64,000 nucleotides of DNA from Wenyingzhuangia fucanilytica (GTDB lineage: Bacteria; Bacteroidota; Bacteroidia; Flavobacteriales; Flavobacteriaceae), in assembly GCF_001697185.1 (NCBI RefSeq), contig NZ_CP014224.1:2046001-2110000 (forward strand), in the 5' to 3' direction. The position numbers and the translations under genes are program-made. This document shows positions 62,530 through 64,000 of this stretch, piece after piece; the stretch's first letter is position 1; each line of letters opens with the position of its first letter. The notes below the pieces were generated by a model, which did not search any database, was not told the DNA's origin, and was given only the letters and a program-made list of their open reading frames with translations.

Positions 62530-63920
62530 ATCAACTCTTTTAGTGCTTTTACAATTCTTTGACTTGTCCCTTCTAATGGAGCACCTATTTGAATATCTAG
62601 AATATGCTTTCTCTCTTTATCAAACTCTGATGGATTAGATAATGAATTATTTATTGCCCATACAAAGTCATCATCTTTGTTCACTACGATTACTGCTTTT
62701 GATTTTACAACTTTATCGAAATGAACGTAGTTTAAATATTTTTGATCATCATACATACCATTTTCTTTGTTCCCATAAACAGCATTAATAACTGGTTTGT
62801 TAAATAACATGAAGTCTAGAGACATGGTTGAACACATATTGATATTTACATCTGTATATTTTAATAAACCTTTTAAAGTTTTTAAATCCTCTACACTAGG
62901 AACTCTTTGTGACCATGTTTCAGTATGATTTGCTCTCGTTAATTCCCAATTAGGAAAATTCCAAACAATATTATTATACTTCTTTTGTATCTCAACAAAA
63001 CGTGATTCATCTTCTGCAGGAGATGTTCTAACTATAAAGTTTACATCTTTTATTTTTTCATTAGTGATAAACTGTCCGATTTTTTCTATATAAAAAGGAT
63101 CTAGTTTACTAGTTGATACATCTCCACAACTATAATAAACTGTCTTTTTATTGATATCTAAACCAAGTTTATCAAATAATTCTTCTTTTGAGATATCATA
63201 TTTCTCCATGACATAGGGTTCAAACTGTGGAGTTCCTACAATGTGAATGTTTTCTTTGATTGTGCTTGGATAAAAATATGCTAGTTCTTGTTTCATTAAG
63301 TCACTCCAAACCATATATCCATCAAACTCCCCTAACATTCTTCCTTTAGATGCCAAGTTATCCCAACTAAAGATAAAACTTGCTGTTTTAATTTTTAATT
63401 CTTTTGATGCAGCTAGTAATGGTGCTAAATTACAAGGCCTTTGATGGGTGAAAAACAAAATATGAGGCTTATCTTTCTCTAAAATATTTATATATTTTTT
63501 ATAAGTGTTTTCATTTTTAAAACTTTTAAATTGAAGTCTCTCATAAAATCTTATATTCTTTTCTGAATAAAAAATATTTGTAATACAATAAGCTAACTTT
63601 ATTAAAAGTTGTCTTTTATTTTTTGCTTTGGTAACTTTTCCGTTATTATAACTCGTTTTAATTCCAAAAAAAGAAATATGCTTACGCATATGAGCTACTT
63701 CTTTTAACTTTCTAAAAAACCAAGAAAAAACTGACTCTCTATATATATCTAATTCATAAAAAGTAACTTTTTCTAATATTTCTTTACTATAAATTCTTCT
63801 TATCAATCCTGAATAGATAATAACCTCGTCATATTCTTTTATAGCTTCATGAATAAATTCACTCATTATAAAATTTCTATAACCTACTCCATCTGCAATT
63901 ACAATTCCTACCTTACTCAT
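62526..63920 (-). CDS. GT-B-like surface polysaccharide protein, function unknown
   Basis: A 464-residue soluble protein of glycosyltransferase/UDP-epimerase-like GT-B shape. KVGIVIADGVGYRNFIM opens a Rossmann-like domain, KPHILFFTHQRPCNLAPLLAASKEL near 163 and SFIFSWDNLASKGRMLGEFDGYMVWSDLMKQEL near 190-222 are in the style of CDP-glycerol or lipid-A-disaccharide-type transferases, and VNINMCSTMSLDFMLFNKPVINAVYG near 365-390 resembles a donor site. No catalytic motif certain enough to name a reaction. 8-bp overlap with the gene upstream and 4-bp with wecB. Confidence 0.8.
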   Translation of the reverse strand: MSKVGIVIADGVGYRNFIMSEFIHEAIKEYDEVIIYSGLIRRIYSKEILEKVTFYELDIYRESVFSWFFRKLKEVAHMRKHISFFGIKTSYNNGKVTKAKNKRQLLIKLAYCITNIFYSEKNIRFYERLQFKSFKNENTYKKYINILEKDKPHILFFTHQRPCNLAPLLAASKELKIKTASFIFSWDNLASKGRMLGEFDGYMVWSDLMKQELAYFYPSTIKENIHIVGTPQFEPYVMEKYDISKEELFDKLGLDINKKTVYYSCGDVSTSKLDPFYIEKIGQFITNEKIKDVNFIVRTSPAEDESRFVEIQKKYNNIVWNFPNWELTRANHTETWSQRVPSVEDLKTLKGLLKYTDVNINMCSTMSLDFMLFNKPVINAVYGNKENGMYDDQKYLNYVHFDKVVKSKAVIVVNKDDDFVWAINNSLSNPSEFDKERKHILDIQIGAPLEGTSQRIVKALKELI

Positions 63921-64000
63921 TTAATAAATTGATTAATTTATTCAACACAAACCTTTCTGTTTTCTCTATAGACTCATAAGTATTCCCTCCAATATGAGGA
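63913..64000 (-). CDS. C-terminal end of a D-2-hydroxyacid dehydrogenase (partial)
   Basis: Only the last 28 codons lie in the window, beginning PHIGGNTYESIEKTERFVLN and ending NLLNE before TAA at 63913-63915. PHIGGNT with the catalytic-region His is the conserved end of NAD-dependent 2-hydroxyacid dehydrogenases (phosphoglycerate dehydrogenase-like). In polysaccharide clusters such enzymes make unusual sugar-acid or ether precursors. It overlaps the next gene by 8 bp. Confidence 0.75.
   Translation of the reverse strand, partial: PHIGGNTYESIEKTERFVLNKLINLLNE

Overview
The window looks like a chromosomal segment of a marine member of the Flavobacteriaceae (Bacteroidota). The DNA is AT-rich, promoters follow the Bacteroidota -7 pattern TAnnTTTG, and there is a type IX secretion C-terminal signal protein. 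Other lineage hallmarks are a split methionine synthase, a Rho factor with a long Asn/Lys-rich insertion, a RteC-family regulator and an alginate lyase. Assignment to genus is not possible from the sequence alone.

Region 1 (1-13.9 kb) is accessory DNA ending at a tRNA-Asp gene. From left to right it holds a type III restriction-modification operon (mod, a small nuclease-like gene, res running off the left edge), an unknown gene, and an SOS-like group (umuC, umuD, a possible 39-residue membrane peptide and a SRAP/YedK-type protein). A large GHKL-ATPase/PD-(D/E)XK nuclease-like gene follows, framed by inverted repeats. The last part is an integrative-element core: DnaC-like ATPase, winged-helix-like protein with Gln-Val repeats, excisionase-like HTH, RteC-like regulator and tyrosine integrase.

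Region 2 (14-35.6 kb) is mostly housekeeping: trxA, metH in two genes, a GH3/beta-lactamase-like fusion, a DnaQ-like exonuclease, prfA, rho, a type IX cargo protein and gltBD. Between a gamma-glutamylcyclotransferase-like gene and prfA lies the most unusual object in the window, two tandem, apparently homologous small RNA genes. Each has direct repeats spaced exactly 21 bp (the geometry of LytTR-type response regulator sites) at the same distance upstream of a -7 element. Each RNA begins with an identical 18-nt block, folds into hairpins with compensatory changes, and ends in an intrinsic terminator. The 18-nt block is complementary to GCU-AUG-AAA-AAG, the kind of start region used by many exported proteins, which suggests (as inference) anti-start-codon regulators of envelope proteins.

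Region 3 (35.6-48.7 kb) has carbohydrate-active genes (a toroid-like unknown protein with a GH43 enzyme, and a PL7 alginate lyase lipoprotein) around an orphan ModA-like lipoprotein. It continues with recQ, kdsD-tatC-lptB, a perfect 10-copy heptamer repeat on the lptB stop codon, pssA, a PorV/PorQ-like barrel protein and a DUF4105 membrane protein.

Region 4 (48.7-64 kb) is one leftward, tightly overlapping polysaccharide biosynthesis operon: initiating sugar-phosphate transferase, eight glycosyltransferase genes, a CapK/PaaK-like adenylate-forming enzyme, a Wzy-type polymerase, UDP-GlcNAc 2-epimerase, a GT-B-like protein and the end of a 2-hydroxyacid dehydrogenase. It continues beyond the right edge. 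No flippase or export gene lies in the window.
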